In this document: in pieces, positions 1 through 7,681 of the stretch
How positions within the stretch are numbered: the first letter of the stretch is position 1
Layout of the letters: every line of letters begins with the position of its first letter
Assembly (NCBI GenBank): GCA_933822405.4
Contig: CAKOGP040001942.1
Location: 1-12,872 of the forward strand
Direction of reading: 5' to 3'
Origin: Cylindrotheca closterium
Lineage: Eukaryota > Bacillariophyta > Bacillariophyceae > Bacillariales > Bacillariaceae
Length of the DNA stretch: 12,872 nt
Made by a program: the position numbers and the translations under genes
Notes under the pieces: model-generated
Seen by the model: only the letters and a program-made list of their open reading frames with translations
Database searches by the model: none
Told to the model about the DNA's origin: nothing

Positions 1-350
1 AAGAATCATTTTCGAATGACTATCCTTCACCTTTGAAGGTGCTAGCCTTTGTCTTGCAAAACTATTAACATTCAGGATGACAAGCAATACACTCGGATTT
101 TCTCAGTCCATCAGACCACCAAATTGAGCCTCATGGTCCTCTTCCATGCCTATTGCATCTTCCAATAGGGCCGAGAAGAGCCATTGCGATAGTTCAGATC
201 AATAGTGTATGGTAGGTTGCAAGGATATGCCGTCTTCATGATCTGACAGGACAGTTTTGTGTTGGTGTCAGTTTTTGGGCGAATGGTTCTGTCCGACTTT
301 GGAGGGTCATACTTGTTTCTGTGATGGGCTGAGATATAACATGTAGCATA

Positions 351-374
351 CCGATGAATTCCTTATTTCATCGG
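351..374. repeat. Hairpin-forming inverted repeat in the 991-bp unit
   Basis: CCGATGAA (351-358) pairs perfectly with TTCATCGG (367-374) across an 8-nt loop. It recurs in each unit at +991 (1342, 2333, 3324). An AT-rich partner hairpin, CGATATA-T-TATATCG, lies about 85 bp downstream at 458-472. Their role is unknown; they fall in the part of the unit that would be upstream of the minus-strand frame. Confidence 0.7.
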
Positions 375-715
375 CAATAAACTTATTTATGACAGTAAAA
401 AGTGTATTTGTATGTGGCGGAAGTTATTACGTAAAATGTGTGGAATTTTTTTTTATCCGATATATTATATCGTCTAAAGCGTTAAGGGATATATAATATG
501 ACCAACACCTATCATAATAATACACTGCGCATTCTACCACTCGTACCACACTGTACAGATGGGCGGTCACAGCACATAAAACTACAGTACGAAGTACGAA
601 GTATACGCACCGGTACGTGGACGTGTGTACTGCAGGTGTTGGCTAGCGAAGGACGGACTGATTGGAACGCCCAAGTACGTATGCAAAGAAGGTACAGTAG
701 CAGGACAGTGGAAAG

Positions 716-1000
716 CTATGTAGCTCCAATTTGCTTCTCCAGAGCCTTCTGATAAGCGAAATTGACTCCATGGAGTTGCTCGTTTCCTTTCTTGATAACA
801 ACAGTGTGCTTTTGCTGTTTCCCTCTGAATCCAGGCGTAGGAAGCCATGGCTTAGATGTAGCAATCATTCTAAACTTCTTCCTTTGTGCTTCTCTTGGTT
901 TATTGTCACATAATGCGTTGGCCATGTGACTCTGCCAAACCGCAATTGCCAGCAGCCCGCTTTGCAGGATAGACAGCCATGCCATCAACCTAAGAATCAT
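716..1000 (-). CDS. Hypothetical small secreted or membrane protein, copy 1 of 3 in the 991-bp array
   Basis: I do not recognise this protein. The frame opens with ATG at 1000 and closes with TAG at 716, giving 94 residues. An in-frame ATG at 1078 would add 26 residues. The start at 1000 is preferred because it places a hydrophobic stretch (LMAWLSILQSGLLAIAVW, about residues 5-22) at the N-terminus, followed by ANA just before LCDNK, a fair signal-peptidase site after residue 29. The rest is basic (PREAQRKKF, FRGKQQKHTVVIKKGNEQ) with no repeats or cysteine pattern. The frame crosses the repeat boundary used here, so a unit cut elsewhere holds the whole gene. It may be a real gene amplified with its promoter, a fragment of a larger gene, or chance. 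The overlapping plus-strand frame looks less protein-like. Confidence 0.35.
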   Translation of the reverse strand: MILRLMAWLSILQSGLLAIAVWQSHMANALCDNKPREAQRKKFRMIATSKPWLPTPGFRGKQQKHTVVIKKGNEQLHGVNFAYQKALEKQIGAT

Positions 1001-1706
1001 TTTCGAATGACTATCCTTCACCTTTGAAGGTGCTAGCCTTTGTCTTGCAAAACTATTAACATTCAGGATGACAAGCAATACACTCGGATTTTCTCAGTCC
1101 ATCAGACCACCAAATTGAGCCTCATGGTCCTCTTCCATGCCTATTGCATCTTCCAATAGGGCCGAGAAGAGCCATTGCGATAGTTCAGATCAATAGTGTA
1201 TGGTAGGTTGCAAGGATATGCCGTCTTCATGATCTGACAGGACAGTTTTGTGTTGGTGTCAGTTTTTGGGCGAATGGTTCTGTCCGACTTTGGAGGGTCA
1301 TACTTGTTTCTGTGATGGGCTGAGATATAACATGTAGCATACCGATGAATTCCTTATTTCATCGGCAATAAACTTATTTATGACAGTAAAAAGTGTATTT
1401 GTATGTGGCGGAAGTTATTACGTAAAATGTGTGGAATTTTTTTTTATCCGATATATTATATCGTCTAAAGCGTTAAGGGATATATAATATGACCAACACC
1501 TATCATAATAATACACTGCGCATTCTACCACTCGTACCACACTGTACAGATGGGCGGTCACAGCACATAAAACTACAGTACGAAGTACGAAGTATACGCA
1601 CCGGTACGTGGACGTGTGTACTGCAGGTGTTGGCTAGCGAAGGACGGACTGATTGGAACGCCCAAGTACGTATGCAAAGAAGGTACAGTAGCAGGACAGT
1701 GGAAAG

Positions 1707-1991
1707 CTATGTAGCTCCAATTTGCTTCTCCAGAGCCTTCTGATAAGCGAAATTGACTCCATGGAGTTGCTCGTTTCCTTTCTTGATAACAACAGTGTGC
1801 TTTTGCTGTTTCCCTCTGAATCCAGGCGTAGGAAGCCATGGCTTAGATGTAGCAATCATTCTAAACTTCTTCCTTTGTGCTTCTCTTGGTTTATTGTCAC
1901 ATAATGCGTTGGCCATGTGACTCTGCCAAACCGCAATTGCCAGCAGCCCGCTTTGCAGGATAGACAGCCATGCCATCAACCTAAGAATCAT
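1707..1991 (-). CDS. Hypothetical small secreted or membrane protein, copy 2 of 3
   Basis: Identical to the frame at 716-1000, shifted by exactly 991 bp. The same N-terminal hydrophobic segment, possible cleavage after ANA and basic tail are present. No substitution distinguishes this copy, so selection on the protein cannot be judged from the copies themselves. Confidence 0.35.
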   Translation of the reverse strand: MILRLMAWLSILQSGLLAIAVWQSHMANALCDNKPREAQRKKFRMIATSKPWLPTPGFRGKQQKHTVVIKKGNEQLHGVNFAYQKALEKQIGAT

Positions 1992-2697
1992 TTTCGAATG
2001 ACTATCCTTCACCTTTGAAGGTGCTAGCCTTTGTCTTGCAAAACTATTAACATTCAGGATGACAAGCAATACACTCGGATTTTCTCAGTCCATCAGACCA
2101 CCAAATTGAGCCTCATGGTCCTCTTCCATGCCTATTGCATCTTCCAATAGGGCCGAGAAGAGCCATTGCGATAGTTCAGATCAATAGTGTATGGTAGGTT
2201 GCAAGGATATGCCGTCTTCATGATCTGACAGGACAGTTTTGTGTTGGTGTCAGTTTTTGGGCGAATGGTTCTGTCCGACTTTGGAGGGTCATACTTGTTT
2301 CTGTGATGGGCTGAGATATAACATGTAGCATACCGATGAATTCCTTATTTCATCGGCAATAAACTTATTTATGACAGTAAAAAGTGTATTTGTATGTGGC
2401 GGAAGTTATTACGTAAAATGTGTGGAATTTTTTTTTATCCGATATATTATATCGTCTAAAGCGTTAAGGGATATATAATATGACCAACACCTATCATAAT
2501 AATACACTGCGCATTCTACCACTCGTACCACACTGTACAGATGGGCGGTCACAGCACATAAAACTACAGTACGAAGTACGAAGTATACGCACCGGTACGT
2601 GGACGTGTGTACTGCAGGTGTTGGCTAGCGAAGGACGGACTGATTGGAACGCCCAAGTACGTATGCAAAGAAGGTACAGTAGCAGGACAGTGGAAAG

Positions 2698-2982
2698 CTA
2701 TGTAGCTCCAATTTGCTTCTCCAGAGCCTTCTGATAAGCGAAATTGACTCCATGGAGTTGCTCGTTTCCTTTCTTGATAACAACAGTGTGCTTTTGCTGT
2801 TTCCCTCTGAATCCAGGCGTAGGAAGCCATGGCTTAGATGTAGCAATCATTCTAAACTTCTTCCTTTGTGCTTCTCTTGGTTTATTGTCACATAATGCGT
2901 TGGCCATGTGACTCTGCCAAACCGCAATTGCCAGCAGCCCGCTTTGCAGGATAGACAGCCATGCCATCAACCTAAGAATCAT
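2698..2982 (-). CDS. Hypothetical small secreted or membrane protein, copy 3 of 3
   Basis: Identical to the frames at 716-1000 and 1707-1991. It is the last complete copy. In the fourth repeat unit the sequence leaves the 991-bp family at about 3692, close to where the stop codon would lie, and the coding part is replaced by 379-bp repeat sequence. A further copy begins at bases 9 to 1 (its first three codons, minus strand) and runs out of the window to the left. Confidence 0.35.
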   Translation of the reverse strand: MILRLMAWLSILQSGLLAIAVWQSHMANALCDNKPREAQRKKFRMIATSKPWLPTPGFRGKQQKHTVVIKKGNEQLHGVNFAYQKALEKQIGAT

Positions 2983-3602
2983 TTTCGAATGACTATCCTT
3001 CACCTTTGAAGGTGCTAGCCTTTGTCTTGCAAAACTATTAACATTCAGGATGACAAGCAATACACTCGGATTTTCTCAGTCCATCAGACCACCAAATTGA
3101 GCCTCATGGTCCTCTTCCATGCCTATTGCATCTTCCAATAGGGCCGAGAAGAGCCATTGCGATAGTTCAGATCAATAGTGTATGGTAGGTTGCAAGGATA
3201 TGCCGTCTTCATGATCTGACAGGACAGTTTTGTGTTGGTGTCAGTTTTTGGGCGAATGGTTCTGTCCGACTTTGGAGGGTCATACTTGTTTCTGTGATGG
3301 GCTGAGATATAACATGTAGCATACCGATGAATTCCTTATTTCATCGGCAATAAACTTATTTATGACAGTAAAAAGTGTATTTGTATGTGGCGGAAGTTAT
3401 TACGTAAAATGTGTGGAATTTTTTTTTATCCGATATATTATATCGTCTAAAGCGTTAAGGGATATATAATATGACCAACACCTATCATAATAATACACTG
3501 CGCATTCTACCACTCGTACCACACTGTACAGATGGGCGGTCACAGCACATAAAACTACAGTACGAAGTACGAAGTATACGCACCGGTACGTGGACGTGTG
3601 TA

Positions 3603-5118
3603 CTGCAGGTGTTGGCTAGCGAAGGACGGACTGATTGGAACGCCCAAGTACGTATGCAAAGAAGGTACAGTAGCAGGACAGTGGAAAGCTACGTACCAAA
3701 GAGGTTGTGAAAGAAGTTGGTGAATGAGCTGCAGCTCAGTTGCAGCTCATTCCTTTTGAAAAGACTGCTCTGTATTTGACAGAGTGAATTTGAAGTCTAG
3801 GAATAGATAGTTATTAAGATTACCCTAGTCCCACCTCACCCTTGGAGGAAACCAGCGCTTGCGCTGGGGGATTGGGGGCCAACAGCTAGTAACAACTGTC
3901 AGCCCAAAAACATCATTGAAACTCTTTTAGGCCCAATTGGAGTCTGCGAAATCCAAAGCAATTGAGAAGGATGAGCAATCGCTGCAGGTGTTGGCTAGCG
4001 AAGGACGGACTGATCGGAACGCCCAAGTACGTATGCAAAGAAGGTACAGTAGCAGGACAGTGGAAAGCTACGTACCAAAGAGGTTGTGAAAGAAGTTGGT
4101 GAATGAGCTGCAGCTCAGTTGCAGCTCATTCCTTTTGAAAAGACTGCTCTGTATTTGACAGAGTGAATTTGAAGTCTAGGAATAGATAGTTATTAAGATT
4201 ACCCTAGTCCCACCTCACCCTTGGAGGAAACCAGCGCTTGCGCTGGGGGATTGGGGGCCAACAGCTAGTAACAACTGTCAGCCCAAAAACATCATTGAAA
4301 CTCTTTTAGGCCCAATTGGAGTCTGCGAAATCCAAAGCAATTGAGAAGGATGAGCAATCGCTGCAGGTGTTGGCTAGCGAAGGACGGACTGATCGGAACG
4401 CCCAAGTACGTATGCAAAGAAGGTACAGTAGCAGGACAGTGGAAAGCTACGTACCAAAGAGGTTGTGAAAGAAGTTGGTGAATGAGCTGCAGCTCAGTTG
4501 CAGCTCATTCCTTTTGAAAAGACTGCTCTGTATTTGACAGAGTGAATTTGAAGTCTAGGAATAGATAGTTATTAAGATTACCCTAGTCCCACCTCACCCT
4601 TGGAGGAAACCAGCGCTTGCGCTGGGGGATTGGGGGCCAACAGCTAGTAACAACTGTCAGCCCAAAAACATCATTGAAACTCTTTTAGGCCCAATTGGAG
4701 TCTGCGAAATCCAAAGCAATTGAGAAGGATGAGCAATCGCTGCAGGTGTTGGCTAGCGAAGGACGGACTGATCGGAACGCCCAAGTACGTATGCAAAGAA
4801 GGTACAGTAGCAGGACAGTGGAAAGCTACGTACCAAAGAGGTTGTGAAAGAAGTTGGTGAATGAGCTGCAGCTCAGTTGCAGCTCATTCCTTTTGAAAAG
4901 ACTGCTCTGTATTTGACAGAGTGAATTTGAAGTCTAGGAATAGATAGTTATTAAGATTACCCTAGTCCCACCTCACCCTTGGAGGAAACCAGCGCTTGCG
5001 CTGGGGGATTGGGGGCCAACAGCTAGTAACAACTGTCAGCCCAAAAACATCATTGAAACTCGTTTAGGCCCAATTGGAGTCTGCGAAATCCAAAGCGATT
5101 GAGAAGGATGAGCAATCA
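3603..5118. repeat. 379-bp tandem satellite array (4 copies)
   Basis: Units begin with CTGCAGGTGTTGGCTAGCG at 3603, 3982, 4361 and 4740, an exact 379-bp period; the array ends at about 5118. The internal copies appear identical. The first carries GATTGG where the others have GATCGG (base 3636). The last has two changes near its 3' end (CTCGTTTAGG for CTCTTTTAGG, AAAGCGATT for AAAGCAATT), the usual pattern of edge copies escaping homogenisation. The first ~93 bp of the unit are also part of the 991-bp unit (630-722 in copy 1). No pol III box, convincing ORF or known small RNA was recognised in the unit. Confidence 0.97.
3722..3752. repeat. Strong 12-bp stem-loop in each 379-bp unit
   Basis: GAATGAGCTGCA (3722-3733) is the perfect reverse complement of TGCAGCTCATTC (3741-3752), with a 7-nt loop GCTCAGT. 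It recurs at +379 in all four units. A second, GC-rich hairpin, CCAGCGC-TT-GCGCTGG, lies at 3852-3867 in the same unit. The longer stem is the strongest short-loop hairpin noticed in the window and could form in DNA or in a transcript. Confidence 0.85.
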
Positions 5119-5123
5119 CCTAC

Positions 5124-5133
5124 TATTTTATAA
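5124..5133 (+). promoter_or_regulatory. Possible TATA-like element upstream of the BAG-domain gene
   Basis: TATTTTATAA lies 83 bp before the ATG at 5216 and only six bases past the end of the 379-bp array. A reversed CCAAT box (ATTGG) is at 5164-5168. The whole upstream region between array and gene is 97 bp, so promoter elements must lie here or inside the satellite. AT-rich matches of this size are common by chance. Confidence 0.25.
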
Positions 5134-5215
5134 TTCATCATCATCGGACTTGCTATGATTCCGATTGGTCGAGACAGTTATTTCGTAAAATCAAATAAAA
5201 CTGCACACAACGAAA

Positions 5216-5848
5216 ATGATGCAAATAAAGGCACAATTCTCGACAATCATTTTGGGGACGCTTTCGTTTGCAGGATCGTCATATGTACTCTACCATGTAG
5301 CTCGCTCGTTTTACCAGTACGGTTGTGAAGGTACCTTGAATCTCGTAGGTTGTGCAATTTGAATACAACATTTTCATGTCATGGAACTGGTCTAATTGTT
5401 GATTGCGTATCACGTGGTATTCTTGTCTCAGATTTGGCTTGGGGACCCTTTTCCGAACTCACCAATTCTCGAATACTCGAAGTTAGTGGTCGTGACGGAG
5501 TCATCTCTCAAGAAAGAAGAAAATCTTCTTGATGAAATTGAGAGTGCCCGACAACGGGCAGAGGCTGAAGTACTAGACGGAGGTGATAAGAGCACCAAAC
5601 GGAGCCTTTTACTTTTGTGGATGAGAAATTATCCTGAATTGGAAAAAGTCCTTGGCGAAATTAGCCACAAACTTGACAAGATTGCAGCTCGAGTAGACGG
5701 AATCCTCCTTTCAAATGTCGATTCCAGCGCTCGCAAGGTGCAGGAGTTGAGATCAAAGCGGAAAGAACTGTCGCGGAAAACAGTTGCGTGCATGGGACGT
5801 TGTGACGCCTTGATGACGCTGTTCAAGGTGCTGCGGGATGAAAAGTGA
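5216..5848 (+). CDS. Membrane-anchored BAG-domain protein (predicted Hsp70 co-chaperone), two exons
   Basis: Exon 1 is 5216-5344 and exon 2 is 5432-5848, joined in phase 0 across an 87-nt intron with donor GTAGGT, acceptor TTGTCTCAG and a CTAAT branch-like site at 5391. The product is 181 residues. Residues 8-28 (FSTIILGTLSFAGSSYVLYHV) form a hydrophobic segment, a membrane anchor or signal. Residues 64-90 are a charged helix. Residues 104-172 resemble a BAG domain: LEKVLGEISHKLDKI, then a short loop, then RSKRKELSRKT and CDAL, matching the family's pattern of a conserved basic RKxLVxxV stretch in the last helix followed by D. BAG domains bind the Hsp70 ATPase domain and promote nucleotide exchange; that role is inferred from resemblance. 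ATG 5216 is followed directly by a second ATG at 5219, and either could start the protein. The gene begins 97 bp from a satellite array, so its upstream region may be truncated or repeat-derived. Confidence 0.72.
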
Positions 5849-6498
5849 AAAGAATTGATGGAACTGTAGAGCCCTACTATCCAATATCCATTTGAAAAAG
5901 AAAAAAATCGTATCGAATGATTTAAAAGTGGTTGATTGTGATTTCAATCACCTGTATCATTGGCTTTGATCGTCCTTCCTTGCACATTGTTCTTAGCGTA
6001 CAAATTAAAATCCCACAACAAACTTTGGTTTTTAGTATACTCTCGCTCGTCATAGCAGAATCACCTTTCGAAACGGATTGCAAGGGTGGAGCTTTCGCAG
6101 GAGCGATCCTCTATTTCCTTTTCCTTTTGACAATAGCGTATTGGGTTGCAAACAGCCACATAATACATAATGTTAATCAATCTCCTACGAAGGCCGAACG
6201 GCCTTTGACCGTCAAAAGTTGTTGTCGATGCGCCGAGGCAATGATGCCCAGTTTATCTACTGATATTGAATTCACCCACTTGTGTTGTGGTAATTCAATT
6301 TTTCTCTTGGTACCCAGCCTTTGTCTGCAAGCGAACGAAAAACTCGACCTCCTTCCATGCCGCCCTCATTCATTGCGATCGGCCAGCGTGACGTGCAGCG
6401 AACAACTTCCCAACATCCCTCCTATAAGAGCTGATCGGATTGTCTTGATCCTCTATTCGCCTTCCACCGCTCCGAGGCATTGTTGAAACAACAAAAAC
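5849..6498. other. Intergenic stretch with no supported gene
   Basis: A 184-codon open frame (5932-6486, plus) exists, but its composition is poor for a protein and no motif is visible; it is not called. The stretch holds a near-palindrome AAGGCCGAACGGCCTT (6190-6205, 7-bp stem) and an inverted repeat ATTGAATT/AATTCAAT (6265-6272 and 6292-6299, 19-nt loop). An A-rich run at about 5895-5907 might mark the 3' end of the BAG gene. Confidence 0.5.
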
Positions 6499-7390
6499 GT
6501 GTTCTGTGCCCCTGTCCTCATCCTTCAAAAAATAACACCCTTCCCCAAGTTACTTGGTCCTGAAAGTCCCCAGATGGGAACTCAGTTTCTCTCTTCTGTC
6601 AGCATCTGCTTTTCAGATGATTCAATTCACCAAGCGATCCATGACAAGAAGAGACCAAAGAAATCGGAAATTCAAGCGTCCTTTGGGTTTGCTGTTCCTA
6701 CTGGTAAGCCCTATTCGGTCTATGGTCGGGGTCGCAAGGAATCAGTGACAGCAGAGACCATTTCTGCTGATGCTATCCGTTTTAATGCACCTCAGATGCT
6801 CGCTATAGACAAGTTGCGGCTCTTGAACTCGTCTCGCGTCAGAGCAGTCCTTGGAGTATTTTTTTACTCCGAATTCTCCTCCGGTTATTGGTTTTGGCGC
6901 TAGTCCTGTTAGGACTACTTTCAATGGGCAAGATGCTGTCCATCGCGGGGCCCCAAAGTGGTCTGATTGCTTTGAGCCCACTTTGATCCAGCAATACTGG
7001 CAAGGCGATATGAGTGTCCCTACTCATAGTGGGTGAACACGGTTGGAAATGCCAGCGTCGCAGCGGGATTTTGTTCAAGCAACAAAGCCTGCAATGCTGG
7101 TTGGGGACTTTTCCAAGGTCCTTCTGATTCCTGATGGATGCGGTGCCCCGGTGGGCCTTTATTGGCCAACTTCTATTTCTTTCGAGGACTTCAAGAATTC
7201 TTTGAGTGGACATGGTACTCCTTATGGGAGTTTCTTGGATTTATTGCGGAGTCAGTCTTCTATTTTTGAAGACTGGTTTACAGCAGTGAATTCAAGTGCT
7301 CATCGGAAAAGAAAGTCAGGTCCTATTGGTTGGCTTGCTCGTGTCACATTAGGACATGGCTCCGTCTGCTTATGTCACGTGGCCACGTGA
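6499..7390 (+). pseudogene. Possible decayed coding region of unknown family
   Basis: Two open stretches in adjacent frames read in a protein-like way. The first (6499-6903) contains KPYSVYGRGRKESVTAE and ADAIRFNAPQMLAIDKLRLL. From about 6851 the next frame is open to 7390 apart from one TGA at 7034-7036, with segments such as APKWSDCFEPTLIQQYWQGD and APVGLYWPTSISFEDF. The frame change falls beside a run of T at 6859-6865, a likely slippage point. This fits a gene broken by one frameshift and one stop, but introns or chance are also possible. I recognise no domain. Minus-strand frames in the same area look less convincing. Several short hairpins lie inside it. Confidence 0.25.
7375..7390. promoter_or_regulatory. 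16-bp perfect palindrome with two CACGTG boxes
   Basis: TCACGTGGCCACGTGA is its own reverse complement and holds two G-box/E-box cores (7376-7381 and 7384-7389), 8 bp apart from start to start. CACGTG is the classic target of bHLH and bZIP dimers; occupation here is inferred only. Its right end overlaps the first arm of the 14-bp inverted repeat at 7387. Confidence 0.45.
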
Positions 7391-7475
7391 TTTTTTCGCA
7401 GCCATTCGACTGGAACCTTTTCATATTTATTTTTGCCTCTGTGCTAATGTCACCTTCGCCATGCGAAAAAATCAC
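7387..7475. repeat. 14-bp perfect inverted repeat flanking 61 bp
   Basis: GTGATTTTTTCGCA (7387-7400) and TGCGAAAAAATCAC (7462-7475) are exact reverse complements. No target-site duplication is evident outside the arms, so a simple MITE is not supported. The stretch 7391-7681 has no gene. It also contains a direct repeat CCTGTCATTTT (7482-7492 and 7549-7559) and several TGTCA pentamers. Confidence 0.75.
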
Positions 7476-7681
7476 CTACTACCTGTCATTTTGGGACACG
7501 GTCTAGCCACCATGAACCATCCACTGAGTGTCTCAATACCACCTTCACCCTGTCATTTTTGCATTTCCAGCATCATCTATTGTCACATGCCCAAAGTGAT
7601 TATGTGATGACTACAACAATTGAAATATCACAATGACAGTATGATAATATCAACTACTTGTATTACCTACTTTTCACTAAT

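Larger units (their letters stand above)
1..3695. repeat. 991-bp tandem satellite array (about 3.7 copies, open at left edge)
   Basis: The sequence starting at base 1 recurs at 992, 1983 and 2974, an exact period of 991 bp. The copies appear identical by eye, including a run of nine T that is preserved in each (446-454 in copy 1). The first base of the window is already inside a unit, so the array continues to the left. The fourth copy is cut short: it follows the unit up to about 3691 and then becomes the 379-bp family. Inside each unit are a hairpin with an 8-bp stem and 8-nt loop (351-374 in copy 1), an AT-rich 15-nt hairpin (458-472), a short tandem of GTACGAA (588-604) and, on the minus strand, a 94-codon reading frame. 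Perfect identity implies recent amplification, active homogenisation, or copying by the assembly. Confidence 0.97.

Noticed and set aside
498..752. 84-codon plus-strand frame recurring in each 991-bp unit (also at 1489, 2480 and, shortened, 3471)
   Set aside because: Its composition is irregular, no domain or signal is visible, and it overlaps the more protein-like minus-strand frame. Recurrence only reflects the repeat.
3603..5118. 379-bp units as a CRISPR array or tandem small RNA genes
   Set aside because: The units are continuous tandem repeats without repeat-spacer alternation, and no pol III boxes or known RNA consensus were seen.
5932..6486. 184-codon plus-strand open frame
   Set aside because: It reads as Cys/Ser/Leu-rich noise without motif or splice support, and the sequence around it looks intergenic.
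6839..7213. 124-codon minus-strand open frame
   Set aside because: It lies opposite the better plus-strand frames and shows no recognisable pattern; probably a shadow.
7387..7475. 14-bp inverted repeat as termini of a MITE
   Set aside because: No flanking target-site duplication is visible, and the left arm is embedded in a larger palindrome.
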